A stretch of 10,248 nt of DNA from Alphaproteobacteria bacterium (GTDB lineage Bacteria; Pseudomonadota; Alphaproteobacteria; ATCC43930; CGMCC-115725). The stretch is taken from NCBI GenBank assembly GCA_030039775.1, contig JASHUX010000283.1:1-10248 (forward strand), given 5' to 3'. The notes beneath the pieces were generated by a model that did not search any database, was not told the origin of the DNA, and worked only from the letters and a program-made list of their open reading frames with translations. Below are positions 1-6,102 of the stretch, piece after piece (positions within the stretch are counted from its first letter, which is position 1; every line of letters begins with the position of its first letter). A program made the position numbers and the translations under genes.

Positions 1-388
1 CGCTTTGCGGCAACTCGACGCCGAGCGCTTGGCCCTCATACATCTTGATGGTGCAGACCATGCCTTCCTGAAGGAAATCCGCCGGTTCGCCGATCAGTTC
101 GCGGTCGACCTGCAATTGCTCGAAGGATTCGTTGTCCATGAAATTGGCGAAATTGCCGTCGAAATAAAGGAACTGCATCTCCTTGTCGTCGAGCTGCACG
201 CGTTCGACGGTTTCCTGCGTGCGATAGCGCTCGTTGGTCTTGGTGCCGGTCTTCATGTCGCGCATCTCGACTTGGGCGAAGGCGCCGCCCTTGCCGGGCT
301 GGATCAATTCACGTTTCAGCACGACCCATAGCTTGCCGTTTTGCTCGAGCACATTGCCCGGTTTGATATCGATGGCATTGATCTTCAT
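1..388 (-). CDS. efp: Elongation factor P, 3' end cut by the window edge
   Basis: EF-P binds the ribosome between the P and E sites and relieves stalling at consecutive prolines. The minus-strand frame opens at ATG 386-388 and reads MKINAIDIKPGNVLEQNGK, typical of the EF-P N-terminal KOW-like domain. The middle OB domain follows (YFDGNFANFMDNESFEQ), and the frame stays open to base 1 with about 129 codons visible of a usual 185-190. The exposed loop reads PGKGGA with lysine at residue 33, equivalent to the lysine that EpmA beta-lysylates in E. coli. This agrees with the epmA gene about 1.1 kb away. A weak AAGG at 399-402 could serve as ribosome binding site. The C-terminal domain lies outside the window. 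The plus-strand open frames over this stretch are antisense shadows. Family assignment is secure; only the 3' end is unknown. Confidence 0.97.
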   Translation of the reverse strand, partial: MKINAIDIKPGNVLEQNGKLWVVLKRELIQPGKGGAFAQVEMRDMKTGTKTNERYRTQETVERVQLDDKEMQFLYFDGNFANFMDNESFEQLQVDRELIGEPADFLQEGMVCTIKMYEGQALGVELPQS

Positions 389-487
389 GGCGCGAAACCT
401 TGGGTCGGCGGGTCGGAGCAGGATAGATAGGGTCGGAAGGCGCTGTTTCCTACCAGCTTGGCCCCTCGGCCCGCAAGCGAAATGCGG

Positions 488-1408
488 TCAATGCTCGGGA
501 CGGTGTATATGCGCGAGCCGGCTCATCTCGGCGTCGAAGAGCGCGCCCAGCAACGTCGCGTAGGCGCTGACGTAGAACCACATCAGCAGCACGATGACCG
601 CGCCGATCGAACCGTAGGTCTTATCGTAAGAGGCAAAGCGTGCGACATAGACCGAAAACAGGCCTGAGCCTAATAGCACCAGCAAGGTTGCGAGACCGGC
701 ACCGATGAATATGCGGGTCCAGAGCACGTGCTGCCGATACGGCCCGTAGCGATACAAGACGACGAAGGCGGCGATCGCAAAGGGTGCGAGAATGGGCCAG
801 CGGATAAAGGAAAAAAGTTGCGCCGCTTCCGAACTCAGGGCCAGCCAACTCAACAGGGCAGGGACGACCGCAATCGACGCCAACGCCATCAACCCGAAAA
901 TCAGACCGCCTAGCGTGAAAGCGAAGGCGATGCCGTGATACGTCAGGATGCTCCGTTCTTCTTGGGTACGATAAATGCGGTTAAGCGCCTCCATGATCGA
1001 GGCGGAAGCCGAATGCGCGGACCACAGCGCGATGGCCAAGCTGACGGCGAGGCCGAGTCCGACCTGCTGGTTGGGCGCGCCGACGAGCGACTTGAGTTCG
1101 TCGGCGATCAGACGCCAAGCTTCTTCGGGCATGATGCCGTGCAGGCCGGACATCAGCCACTGGACATAGGCCGGATCGGCCATCAAAGCAAAGCTGGTGA
1201 TGACCACGACCAGCGCCGGAAATGTCGCCAGCAGCCCGTAGAACGCGATCGCGGAGGCCAGGAGCGAGACGTTGGTGCGGTTCATCTCCCGGAAAAGGTG
1301 GCCGAGAATGCGCCACAGGCCGAGACCGCGCAGCGGCCCCCACAGAGAGACGTGATGGTGCGCCGGCGGTAGGGCCGGCTCCTTGCGCTCAGCTGTATTC
1401 ACGGGCAT
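488..1408 (-). CDS. YihY/virulence factor BrkB family inner-membrane protein
   Basis: The product is a 306-aa polytopic membrane protein of the YihY/BrkB family, once misnamed ribonuclease BN. The molecular function of the family is still uncertain. About six hydrophobic segments are visible, near residues 48-76, 117-133, 158-190, 203-220, 232-256 and 267-290. Family hallmarks are the first helix context SLLASAIAFYGLLATFPAL and the C-terminal stretch YDKTYGSIGAVIVLLMWFY followed by SAYATLLGALFDAE. Length is normal for the family. The ATG at 1406-1408 gives a short charged cytoplasmic N-terminus; no strong Shine-Dalgarno is seen. The gene is divergent from epmA across 49 bp and ends about 100 bp before the efp start on the same strand. 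Nothing links its job to EF-P modification, so the position may be incidental. Confidence 0.92.
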   Translation of the reverse strand: MPVNTAERKEPALPPAHHHVSLWGPLRGLGLWRILGHLFREMNRTNVSLLASAIAFYGLLATFPALVVVITSFALMADPAYVQWLMSGLHGIMPEEAWRLIADELKSLVGAPNQQVGLGLAVSLAIALWSAHSASASIMEALNRIYRTQEERSILTYHGIAFAFTLGGLIFGLMALASIAVVPALLSWLALSSEAAQLFSFIRWPILAPFAIAAFVVLYRYGPYRQHVLWTRIFIGAGLATLLVLLGSGLFSVYVARFASYDKTYGSIGAVIVLLMWFYVSAYATLLGALFDAEMSRLAHIHRPEH

Positions 1409-1457
1409 GTAGGCGGCGTTACAGTGGGCACGGATCGACTGGGGTCAGGTCGCGGTC

Positions 1458-2492
1458 ATGAATGAAACATGGTGGCGGCGTGAACGGTTCGAGCGGAGGC
1501 GCGATAATCTTGCGGTGCGCGGCCGTATCATAGCCGCAATTCGGACTTTTTTCGCCGGCCGCGGCTTCGCCGAGGTCGAAACGCCGGCGCTGCAGATCAG
1601 CCCGGGCATGGAGCCGCATCTTCAGGCCTTCGTCACCGAGCTGCGCCAGCCGGGGGACCCGCCTCGGTCGATTTATCTGCACACCTCGCCCGAATTCGCG
1701 ATGAAAAAGCTGCTGGCCGCGGGCATGCCCAAAATCTTTCAGCTCGCGCGCGTGTTCCGCAACGCCGAACGCTCGCGCACCCATCATCCCGAATTCACCA
1801 TGCTCGAATGGTACCGGGCCGACAGCGGCTACCGCGACCTGATGTACGATTGCGAAGCGCTGCTGCGGGCCTGTCTTGTGGCGGCCGGAGGCAAACTGTT
1901 TCGCTGGCAAGACAAGAGCTGCGATCCAAGTCGTCCGTTCGATCGCTTGAGCGTCGCCGAGGCATTCCGCCGCTATTGCGACCTCGATCTGCTGGCGACC
2001 GCGCCCGATCCGATGGCGCCCGACGTGACCTTGTTGGCCGAAGCAGCGCGACCGCTCGGCGTCGCGCCGCACGACGGCGATGATTGGGAGGATTTGTTTT
2101 TCCGCCTCTTTCTTGCGCGCGTCGAGCCGCATCTTGGCGTCGGCGTGCCGACCTTTCTTTACGATTATCCGATTTCACTTGCGGCGCTGGCGCGTGGCAA
2201 ACCCGACGATCCGCGTCTCGCCGAGCGGTTCGAGCTTTATGTCGCGGGTCTCGAGCTCGCCAACGGGTTCAGCGAATTGACCGATCCGGTCTTGCAGCGG
2301 GCGCGGCTTATGGTCGACCAGGAAAAGAAACTGCGCCGATACGGCGTGACCTATCCGATCGACGAGGATTTCATCGCCGCGTTAGCGGAAATGCCGGATA
2401 GCGCAGGTATCGCCCTCGGCCTTGATCGTCTCGTCATGCTTGCCACCGGCGCGTCGCAAATCGACGACGTACTCTGGGCGCCGGTCAGCTAG
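1458..2492 (+). CDS. epmA: EF-P--(R)-beta-lysine ligase (EpmA/PoxA/GenX)
   Basis: The product is a 344-aa class II lysyl-tRNA synthetase paralogue consisting only of the catalytic core, without the N-terminal OB anticodon-binding domain that true LysRS carries. That architecture defines EpmA, which activates (R)-beta-lysine with ATP and attaches it to the conserved lysine of EF-P. Motif 1 lies around residues 34-50 ([15 protein letters not shown]), and [12 protein letters not shown] follows at 75-86. Motif 2 contains FRNAERS (100-106) and [12 protein letters not shown] (109-120). [10 protein letters not shown] is at 265-274 and motif 3, [12 protein letters not shown], at 317-328 with the ATP-binding arginine at 324. 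Length is close to E. coli EpmA (325 aa). The ATG at 1458 is the first in frame, 49 bp from the divergent yihY-type gene. Its 3' end overlaps the convergent thiE by 8 bp (2485-2492). A truncated LysRS is the only alternative, and the nearby efp argues against it. Confidence 0.93.
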   Translation: MNETWWRRERFERRRDNLAVRGRIIAAIRTFFAGRGFAEVETPALQISPGMEPHLQAFVTELRQPGDPPRSIYLHTSPEFAMKKLLAAGMPKIFQLARVFRNAERSRTHHPEFTMLEWYRADSGYRDLMYDCEALLRACLVAAGGKLFRWQDKSCDPSRPFDRLSVAEAFRRYCDLDLLATAPDPMAPDVTLLAEAARPLGVAPHDGDDWEDLFFRLFLARVEPHLGVGVPTFLYDYPISLAALARGKPDDPRLAERFELYVAGLELANGFSELTDPVLQRARLMVDQEKKLRRYGVTYPIDEDFIAALAEMPDSAGIALGLDRLVMLATGASQIDDVLWAPVS

Positions 2493-3111
2493 CGGCCTCG
2501 ATCGCGCGATCGAATTCCTTTACCGCGGCGGCAGGGCCGGAGGGGTGGTTCCATACCGCCGCGATCACCGCCAGGAAATCGGCGCCGGCCTTGACCAGCG
2601 GCGCGCAGTTCGCCGGCGTGATGCCGCCGATCGCGACGCAGGGCACGGTGAAGATTTCGCTCCACCATTGAAGAATTTCCGGCGACGGACGGCCCTTAGC
2701 CGTCTTGGTGTCGGTCGGGAAGAAGGCGCCGAATGCAACGTAATCCGCGCCGGCCTCGGCGCTTTCCATGGCAAGGTGGCGGCTGTCATGGGCGGTGACG
2801 CCGACGATGCGGCCCAGCCCCAAAATCTGCCGCGCGGATTGGTAGCTCGCATCCTCCTGGCCGATATGGACGCCGTCGCACCCGGTTTGGAGCGCCAGAT
2901 CGGGGCGGTCGTTCATAAGGAACGCGCGGTCGCGGCCTTGCACAACGGGCCGCAGCGCGTCGGCGGCGCGGCGGATCGTGTCGTCGTCGCAATCCTTCAA
3001 ACGCAACTGCACCGACGCGACATCGCCGCCGTCGAGCGCCGCCGCAAGAAGGTCGGGAAAGGTCGTGAGATCGATTTTCGGCGGGGTAATCAAGTAAAGA
3101 CGACAAGGCAT
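2485..3111 (-). CDS. thiE: Thiamine phosphate synthase
   Basis: ThiE couples 4-amino-2-methyl-5-hydroxymethylpyrimidine diphosphate with thiazole phosphate to give thiamine phosphate. The 208-aa protein is a cytosolic TIM barrel of normal length. Visible signatures are VQLRLKD at 34-40, NDRPDLAL at 67-74, [11 protein letters not shown] at 77-87 (pyrophosphate/Mg site region), GVTAHDS at 104-110, [15 protein letters not shown] and the phosphate-binding AIGGI loop. The more usual fifth block is G(A/V)S.H, so GVTAHDS is a mild variant; TenI-like proteins differ more strongly, which favours genuine ThiE. The ATG is at 3109-3111. The gene lies downstream of the aldolase on the same strand across 112 bp that hold a palindromic repeat, so cotranscription is possible but not assured. 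Its stop overlaps the convergent epmA stop. Confidence 0.92.
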   Translation of the reverse strand: MPCRLYLITPPKIDLTTFPDLLAAALDGGDVASVQLRLKDCDDDTIRRAADALRPVVQGRDRAFLMNDRPDLALQTGCDGVHIGQEDASYQSARQILGLGRIVGVTAHDSRHLAMESAEAGADYVAFGAFFPTDTKTAKGRPSPEILQWWSEIFTVPCVAIGGITPANCAPLVKAGADFLAVIAAVWNHPSGPAAAVKEFDRAIEAAS

Positions 3112-3132
3112 AGCTTATCGCCGACCCGTTAT

Positions 3133-3210
3133 CGTCTTTCCCGCGAAAGCGGGAATCCAGGGCAGGTGACGTGTATTGACCCTGGGTCCCTGCTTTCGCA
3201 GGGACGACGG
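3133..3210. repeat. Palindromic intergenic repeat made of two hairpins (REP/MITE-like)
   Basis: Two arms, about 3133-3162 and 3181-3210, form a long imperfect inverted repeat. Each arm also folds alone. TTCCCGC-GAAA-GCGGGAA (3138-3155) has a 7-bp stem and GAAA loop, and GTCCCTGC-TTTC-GCAGGGAC (3186-3205) has an 8-bp stem. The inner boundary is CCAGGG against CCCTGG. Repeats beginning CGTC.TTCCCGCGAAAGCGGGAATCC are abundant between genes in many alphaproteobacterial genomes and behave like non-autonomous palindromic elements. Here it lies between fba and thiE on the transcribed strand, so its RNA form could affect 3' stability of the fba message or reduce thiE readthrough. That role is inference. 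Confidence 0.85.
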
Positions 3211-3223
3211 AATTACCATTAAG

Positions 3224-4147
3224 TTACGCCTCGTTCTTGTAGATGCGGATGATGGTGTCGAGCATCTTCAGCGCCTCGGCCTTGGGGCGCTGGAAGGTGT
3301 TGCGGCCGATGATCGAACCGTTGCCGCCGCCGTCGCGGATGGCGCGGACCTCGCCATAGACGCCCTCCACGTCCTTCGTTTCGCCGCCGGAGAAAATTAC
3401 GATGCGCTTGCCGTTGAAGCAGGACTGCACGACATGGGCGATGCGTTTCGCCGGCGTCGAGATGTCGATCTTCTCATAGACCTTTTTCGCGGCATCGAGC
3501 TCGACATGCGCGGTCGGCGGCTTGACCTTGATGATGTGCGCGCCGAGTAGCGCCGCCATGTGCGCGGCATAGGCGCAGATATCGACCGCGGTTTCGCCCG
3601 CCTTCGACAAATTGCCGCCCCGCGGATAGGACCATATCACCACCGCCAGCCCATAGGATTTCGCCTCGCGGCCGAGCTCGGCGATCTCCTCCATCATGTC
3701 GTAGGCGGCGTCGGAACCGGGATAGATGGTGAAGCCGATCGCGGCACAGCCGAGCCGCAGCGCGTCCTTGACGCCCGCGGTGACGGCCTGCGACGGCGCT
3801 TCTTTCGATCGCGCCAGCGAATTGGCCGAATTGAGCTTGAGGATCAGCGGCAGCGAACCGGCATAGGTCGCGGCACCGGCTTCGAGCATGCCGAGCGGCG
3901 CCGCGTAAGCGTTGAGGCCGGCGTCAAGCGCGAGCTGGAAATGATAGTGCGGATCGTAGGCGGGCGGGTTGGGGGCGAAACTGCGCGCCGGGCCGTGCTC
4001 AAATCCCTGATCGACCGGCAGGATCACGAGCTTGCCGGTGCCGCCGAGCCGGCCCTGCATCAAGATGCGGGCAAGGTTGACTTTGGTGCCGGGATTGTCG
4101 CTCTCGTAGTGGCCGAGAATGGTTTTGGCGGTTTGGCTCAGCTCCAT
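3224..4147 (-). CDS. Class I fructose-bisphosphate aldolase, FbaB/DhnA type
   Basis: The product is a 307-aa Schiff-base aldolase of the archaeal/FbaB type that interconverts fructose 1,6-bisphosphate with dihydroxyacetone phosphate and glyceraldehyde 3-phosphate in the cytosol. The (beta/alpha)8 barrel shows LPVDQGFEHG at 43-52, WSYPRGG at 172-178 (the Tyr and Arg of the archaeal active site), HIIKVKPP at 204-211 with the likely Schiff-base lysine at 207, and phosphate loops FSGGE (252-256) and IIGRN (279-283). It is not the metal-dependent class II enzyme. The ATG at 4145-4147 has a good GGAGA Shine-Dalgarno six bases upstream. The 132-aa gene ends 43 bp upstream on the same strand, suggesting an operon that continues towards thiE. 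A relative acting on another phosphosugar, such as an LsrF-like enzyme, is less likely given the tkt and gap neighbours. Confidence 0.94.
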   Translation of the reverse strand: MELSQTAKTILGHYESDNPGTKVNLARILMQGRLGGTGKLVILPVDQGFEHGPARSFAPNPPAYDPHYHFQLALDAGLNAYAAPLGMLEAGAATYAGSLPLILKLNSANSLARSKEAPSQAVTAGVKDALRLGCAAIGFTIYPGSDAAYDMMEEIAELGREAKSYGLAVVIWSYPRGGNLSKAGETAVDICAYAAHMAALLGAHIIKVKPPTAHVELDAAKKVYEKIDISTPAKRIAHVVQSCFNGKRIVIFSGGETKDVEGVYGEVRAIRDGGGNGSIIGRNTFQRPKAEALKMLDTIIRIYKNEA

Positions 4148-4153
4148 GACGGG

Positions 4154-4158
4154 TCTCC
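4154..4158 (-). promoter_or_regulatory. Shine-Dalgarno of the aldolase gene
   Basis: On the minus strand GGAGA stands six bases before the ATG at 4145-4147. It supports this start and independent translation of fba from the upstream 132-aa gene. Confidence 0.7.
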
Positions 4159-4190
4159 GGTCGTGCGCGATTCGATATAGCAGGAGTTAG

Positions 4191-4589
4191 CTAGGCAAAA
4201 AAGGTCCGGCAAGATGCCAAGGGGTCCTTACAATCGAGTAAATCCAGCGTTTCTTCGGTTAATGCACCCTCGACTGTCGCGCCCATCTGGCGCGCGATGT
4301 CGTCGAGCCGCGCCCGCGCTTCCTCGGGGCCGGTGAAACGCACCAGCTTGAATCCGCAACGCAAGCCCGCCAGCGCGGTTCCGGCCTCATCGGCGACGTC
4401 GAGCGCGGCGGTGACGGTGGCTTGCGGATAACCGGCCGCGGCCTCCTCGACCAGCACCTTGAACCACAGTGGGCCCATGAAGCCGGCCATGCCGCGCGCA
4501 CTGATCAGGATGACAGGCCGCCCCGCCGCGGCCTCGAGCGCCGCCCGCGCCTGATCGAGGGAATAGACGATGATGCGCTTCGGATGCAT
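4191..4589 (-). CDS. Uncharacterised 132-aa protein in the aldolase unit
   Basis: I do not recognise this family. The 132-aa product has no signal peptide or membrane segment and reads as a small soluble alpha/beta protein. Strands are suggested at 5-10 (RIIVYS), 25-30 (PVILIS), 57-63 (ATVTAAL) and 80-84 (FKLVRF), alternating with helices at 11-22, 42-52 and 88-103. A glycine-rich turn, ARGMAGFMGPLWF, follows the second strand at 31-43 and may be a binding loop. Cysteines occur at 78, 120 and 127, and the C-terminus ends CRTFFA. It precedes fba by 43 bp on the same strand, so a role in sugar-phosphate metabolism or its control is a guess from position only. The ATG at 4587-4589 lacks a Shine-Dalgarno, and a TAGAAT hexamer lies so close upstream that the message may be leaderless. 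Codon use matches its neighbours, so it is a credible gene. Confidence 0.75.
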   Translation of the reverse strand: MHPKRIIVYSLDQARAALEAAAGRPVILISARGMAGFMGPLWFKVLVEEAAAGYPQATVTAALDVADEAGTALAGLRCGFKLVRFTGPEEARARLDDIARQMGATVEGALTEETLDLLDCKDPLASCRTFFA

Positions 4590-4595
4590 CGTGCC

Positions 4596-4626
4596 ATTCT
4601 ATACTCAATGAGGGCGGTCGCGACCG
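4596..4626 (-). promoter_or_regulatory. Candidate promoter with overlapping 12-bp palindrome between divergent genes
   Basis: The 50-bp gap between the 132-aa gene and the cupin gene holds TAGAAT on the minus strand (4596-4601), five of six matches to the -10 consensus. Its expected start point falls at about the ATG of the 132-aa gene. A perfect palindrome, CGGTCGCGACCG (4615-4626), covers the position where a -35 element would be, and no good -35 hexamer is present. This arrangement suits a dimeric regulator. The plus side of the palindrome runs into the cupin Shine-Dalgarno, so a bound protein could affect both genes. This is inference from sequence only. Confidence 0.35.
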
Positions 4627-4634
4627 GAGGGAGG
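4626..4634 (+). promoter_or_regulatory. Strong Shine-Dalgarno of the cupin gene
   Basis: GGAGGGAGG ends five bases before the ATG at 4640 and fixes that start codon. Confidence 0.75.
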
Positions 4635-4639
4635 GGGCA

Positions 4640-5053
4640 ATGGCACAGCAAAGCGGAACGGGGACGGCGCTTCATATCCATCCGATTCATCTCGGACGCG
4701 GCGGCAGCGCCGCGATAGAGCCGCCCTTCACCGGCGATATGGCTTGGTACGAGGCCTACGCCGAACGCCGTGCCGCCGACGGAACGGAAGGACGCATGGT
4801 CACGCTGCACTCCTTCGACCAACCCTGGACGATCTGGGAGATGCATCCCAACGGCAGCGAAATCGTATTGTGTACCGCCGGCGAGATCACGCTTCATCAG
4901 GAACGGTCCGACGGCACGACGACGACCATAACGCTGACGCCTGGCCGTTACGCCATCAATGAACCCGGAACTTGGCACACGGCGGATGTTACGGGTACCG
5001 CGACCGCGCTGTTCATTACGGCAGGCTCGGGCACAGAGCACCGGCCGCGCTGA
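4640..5053 (+). CDS. Small single-domain cupin protein
   Basis: The product is a 137-aa protein with one conserved beta-barrel cupin domain at about residues 60-130. Cupin motif 1 is represented by WEMHPNGSEIVLCTAGEITL (66-85) with H69 and E74, and motif 2 by GRYAINEPGTWHTADV (102-117) with P109, G110 and H113. The second histidine of the canonical HxH is absent (HPN), so metal binding, if any, would use a reduced ligand set. No second cupin or DNA-binding domain is present. Substrate and reaction cannot be told from the sequence; such proteins range from sugar isomerases and dioxygenases to simple binding proteins. A strong Shine-Dalgarno supports the start. The gene points against the minus-strand carbon-metabolism genes, is divergent from the 132-aa gene and convergent with gap. 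It may share regulation with the 132-aa gene through their common 50-bp upstream region. Confidence 0.85.
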   Translation: MAQQSGTGTALHIHPIHLGRGGSAAIEPPFTGDMAWYEAYAERRAADGTEGRMVTLHSFDQPWTIWEMHPNGSEIVLCTAGEITLHQERSDGTTTTITLTPGRYAINEPGTWHTADVTGTATALFITAGSGTEHRPR

Positions 5054-5058
5054 CAAGA

Positions 5059-5082
5059 CCCTCCGCCCGTTAGGAAGGAGGG
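5059..5082. terminator. Weak stem-loop between convergent cupin and gap genes
   Basis: CCCTCC (5059-5064) pairs with GGAGGG (5077-5082) around a 12-nt loop in the 33-bp gap between the two stop codons. No T-run follows on either strand, so it could be a bidirectional terminator or RNA-stabilising hairpin at best. Confidence 0.3.
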
Positions 5083-5086
5083 ACGG

Positions 5087-6100
5087 CTACGCGGCCAATT
5101 GGCCGACCAGCGCGGCCGCTTCGACCATGCGGTTGGAGAAGCCCCACTCATTGTCGTACCAGGCCAGCACACGAGCAAAGCGGTCGCCCATCATCGCGGT
5201 CTGGGTCAGATCGAACGTGGCGCTGTGCGGGTCGTGGGTGAAATCGATCGACACCAGCTCTTCGTCAGTGACGGCAAGAATGCCTTTGAAGCGGTTGGAC
5301 GCCGCGGCGTCCTTCATCAGCCTGTTGATTTCGTCCTTGCTGGTCTTGCGCGATGTCGACACGACAAAATCGATCAGCGATACGTCGGCGGTGGGCACGC
5401 GGATCGAAGTGCCGTCGAGCTTGCCATGGAGTTCCGGCATGACCAGCCCCATCGCCTTGGCGGCACCGGTCGAAGTCGGGATCATCGACAGCGACGCCGC
5501 GCGGGCGCGACGCAGATCCTTGTGCAGCGTGTCGACCGTATTCTGGTCGCCGGTGAAAGCGTGGATCGTGGTCATGAAGCCGTGCTCGATGCCGATGCCT
5601 TCGTTGAGCACGTAGGCGACGGGTGCCAGGCAGTTGGTGGTGCAGGAGCCGTTGGAGATGACGGTGTGCTTGCCGGTGAGTTTGTCGCTGTTGACGCCGA
5701 TCACCAAGGTGAAATCGACGCCGTCTGCCGGCGCGGACACGATGACGCGCTTGGCGCCGGCCTCCAGATGCTTTGCCGCGGCCTCGCGCTTGGTGAATAG
5801 GCCAGTGCATTCGAGCGCGACATCGACCTTCAGCTCCCGCCACGGCAGCTTCGCCGGATCGCGCTCCGCGATCACGCGGATCTTGCCGTGGCCGACATCC
5901 ATCCAATCGTCGCCGGTGGTGATGGTGCCCGGGAACTTGCCGTGGACGCTGTCGTGCTTCAGGAGATGCGCGTTGGCGTGGACCGAGCCGAGATCATTGA
6001 TGGCGACGATCTCGACCTCGTTATGCCGCGCCTCATGGGCGGCCCGCATGACGAGACGGCCGATGCGGCCGAAACCGTTGATGGCGACACGAACCGTCAC
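5087..6100 (-). CDS. gap: Glyceraldehyde-3-phosphate dehydrogenase, type I
   Basis: The 337-aa cytosolic enzyme oxidatively phosphorylates glyceraldehyde 3-phosphate to 1,3-bisphosphoglycerate with NAD(P). The Rossmann start is VRVAINGFGRIGRLVMRA (3-20). NDLGSVHANAHLLKHDSVHG (35-54) follows, and the catalytic loop SNGSCTTNCLAP (149-160) holds Cys153. His180 lies in TTIHAF, the phosphate site in PTSTGAAKA (208-216), and WYDNEWGFSNRM (314-325) is near the C-terminus. The loop has Gly where most relatives have Ala (SNASCTTNC). Length is normal. The start is GTG (6098-6100), preceded by AAGGGG eight bases upstream inside the tkt 3' end and only 2 bp after the tkt stop, so translation is probably coupled to tkt. 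D36 in the INDL turn suggests NAD rather than NADP preference by family analogy. No pgk gene follows, unlike many relatives. Confidence 0.97.
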   Translation of the reverse strand: MTVRVAINGFGRIGRLVMRAAHEARHNEVEIVAINDLGSVHANAHLLKHDSVHGKFPGTITTGDDWMDVGHGKIRVIAERDPAKLPWRELKVDVALECTGLFTKREAAAKHLEAGAKRVIVSAPADGVDFTLVIGVNSDKLTGKHTVISNGSCTTNCLAPVAYVLNEGIGIEHGFMTTIHAFTGDQNTVDTLHKDLRRARAASLSMIPTSTGAAKAMGLVMPELHGKLDGTSIRVPTADVSLIDFVVSTSRKTSKDEINRLMKDAAASNRFKGILAVTDEELVSIDFTHDPHSATFDLTQTAMMGDRFARVLAWYDNEWGFSNRMVEAAALVGQLAA

Positions 6101-6102
6101 GG

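Noticed and set aside
2422..3222. 266-codon plus-strand open frame over thiE
   Set aside because: Antisense to thiE, begins inside epmA in another frame, has no recognisable protein features.
4505..5056. 183-codon minus-strand open frame over the cupin gene
   Set aside because: The cupin has clear motifs and a strong Shine-Dalgarno; this frame overlaps it antisense and also overlaps the 132-aa gene.
5099..5800. 233-codon plus-strand open frame over gap
   Set aside because: Antisense shadow of GAPDH with biased composition.
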